Below are positions 63,957 to 64,000 of a DNA stretch of 64,000 nt, in pieces. Source of the stretch: Mesorhizobium sp. B2-3-4 (lineage in GTDB: Bacteria; Pseudomonadota; Alphaproteobacteria; Rhizobiales; Rhizobiaceae); assembly GCF_006442315.1 (NCBI RefSeq), contig NZ_VFVY01000008.1, forward strand, positions 213,446 to 277,445, written 5' to 3'. The translations under genes were made by a program, and so were the position numbers. The notes below the pieces were generated by a model. That model ran no database searches. It was not told the origin of the DNA and saw only the letters and a program-made list of their open reading frames with translations. Each line of letters starts with the position of its first letter. The stretch's first letter is position 1.

Positions 63957-64000
63957 CGCCTCACGAACGAGGGCGGTGCGCCGCTGGCGACGAAGAAGTT

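Overview
The window reads as a chromosomal segment of a Rhizobiales alphaproteobacterium, most likely Mesorhizobium or a close relative in the Phyllobacteriaceae. This is inferred from gene content, high GC, the DUF4167 and DUF1178 proteins, the order ubiG / lysC / ptsP / prfA / prmC / DUF4167 / clpB, secA divergent from a parvulin gene with argJ nearby, and palindromic intergenic repeats of the rhizobial kind. No phage, transposase, plasmid or CRISPR genes were seen. The last bases carry a strong promoter resembling an rRNA operon leader.

Left to right. 1-2773: a ferric-iron ABC transporter (permease cut by the window edge, hairpin terminator, Fe-binding protein). 2828-6932: an uncharacterised three-gene unit (45-aa membrane microprotein, CARDB/Ig-like protein, glycine-zipper membrane protein), divergent from a SigF-type ECF sigma factor and its NrsF anti-sigma factor, with a well-placed autoregulatory promoter. 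7025-8998: a three-PAS GGDEF protein. 9021-14594: fatty-acid and electron-transfer genes (hbd, etfA, etfB), a rhomboid protease, cobalamin adenosyltransferase, a HIG1-like twin-TM protein and an SDR enzyme. 14644-20798: a YihY/BrkB membrane protein, an EamA transporter ending inside an octamer repeat, GluQ-RS, AlkA-type glycosylase, HNH protein, DsbB, a DedA/YqaA-like protein and tRNA-Leu(CAA).

20991-27042: an outer-membrane protein, then an agmatine-use island: a LysR regulator divergent from two agmatine deiminases (the second with a Tat-like leader), N-carbamoylputrescine amidase and a polyamine-binding protein. Together these would convert agmatine to putrescine. 27120-30209: an envelope polysaccharide pair (flippase and CelD-like acyltransferase) and a mosaic palindromic repeat. 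30221-38763: secA, a parvulin PPIase, TetR, a secreted caspase-fold protein, argJ, GNAT and mutT. 38889-39490: a small membrane protein and an orphan Flp pilin with CtrA-like boxes. 39519-44350: a methyltransferase divergent from comF, then glutaredoxin, a nitrilase-family amidase, DUF1178, and a MarR/EamA divergent pair with tandem operators.

44375-57505: ubiG, a hybrid histidine kinase, lysC, ptsP, prfA-prmC (release factor and the enzyme that methylates it), DUF4167, clpB under a heat-shock-like promoter, and an MmcQ/YjbR protein. 57656-64000: an L,D-transpeptidase overlapping a TMEM175-type channel gene tail to tail, an MFS exporter, an M23 peptidoglycan hydrolase and the terminal promoter.

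The best candidates for something undescribed are the three-gene unit at 2828-5454 next to sigF-nrsF, and the paired cytoplasmic and apparently exported agmatine deiminases. All family assignments come from reading motifs; no database search was run.
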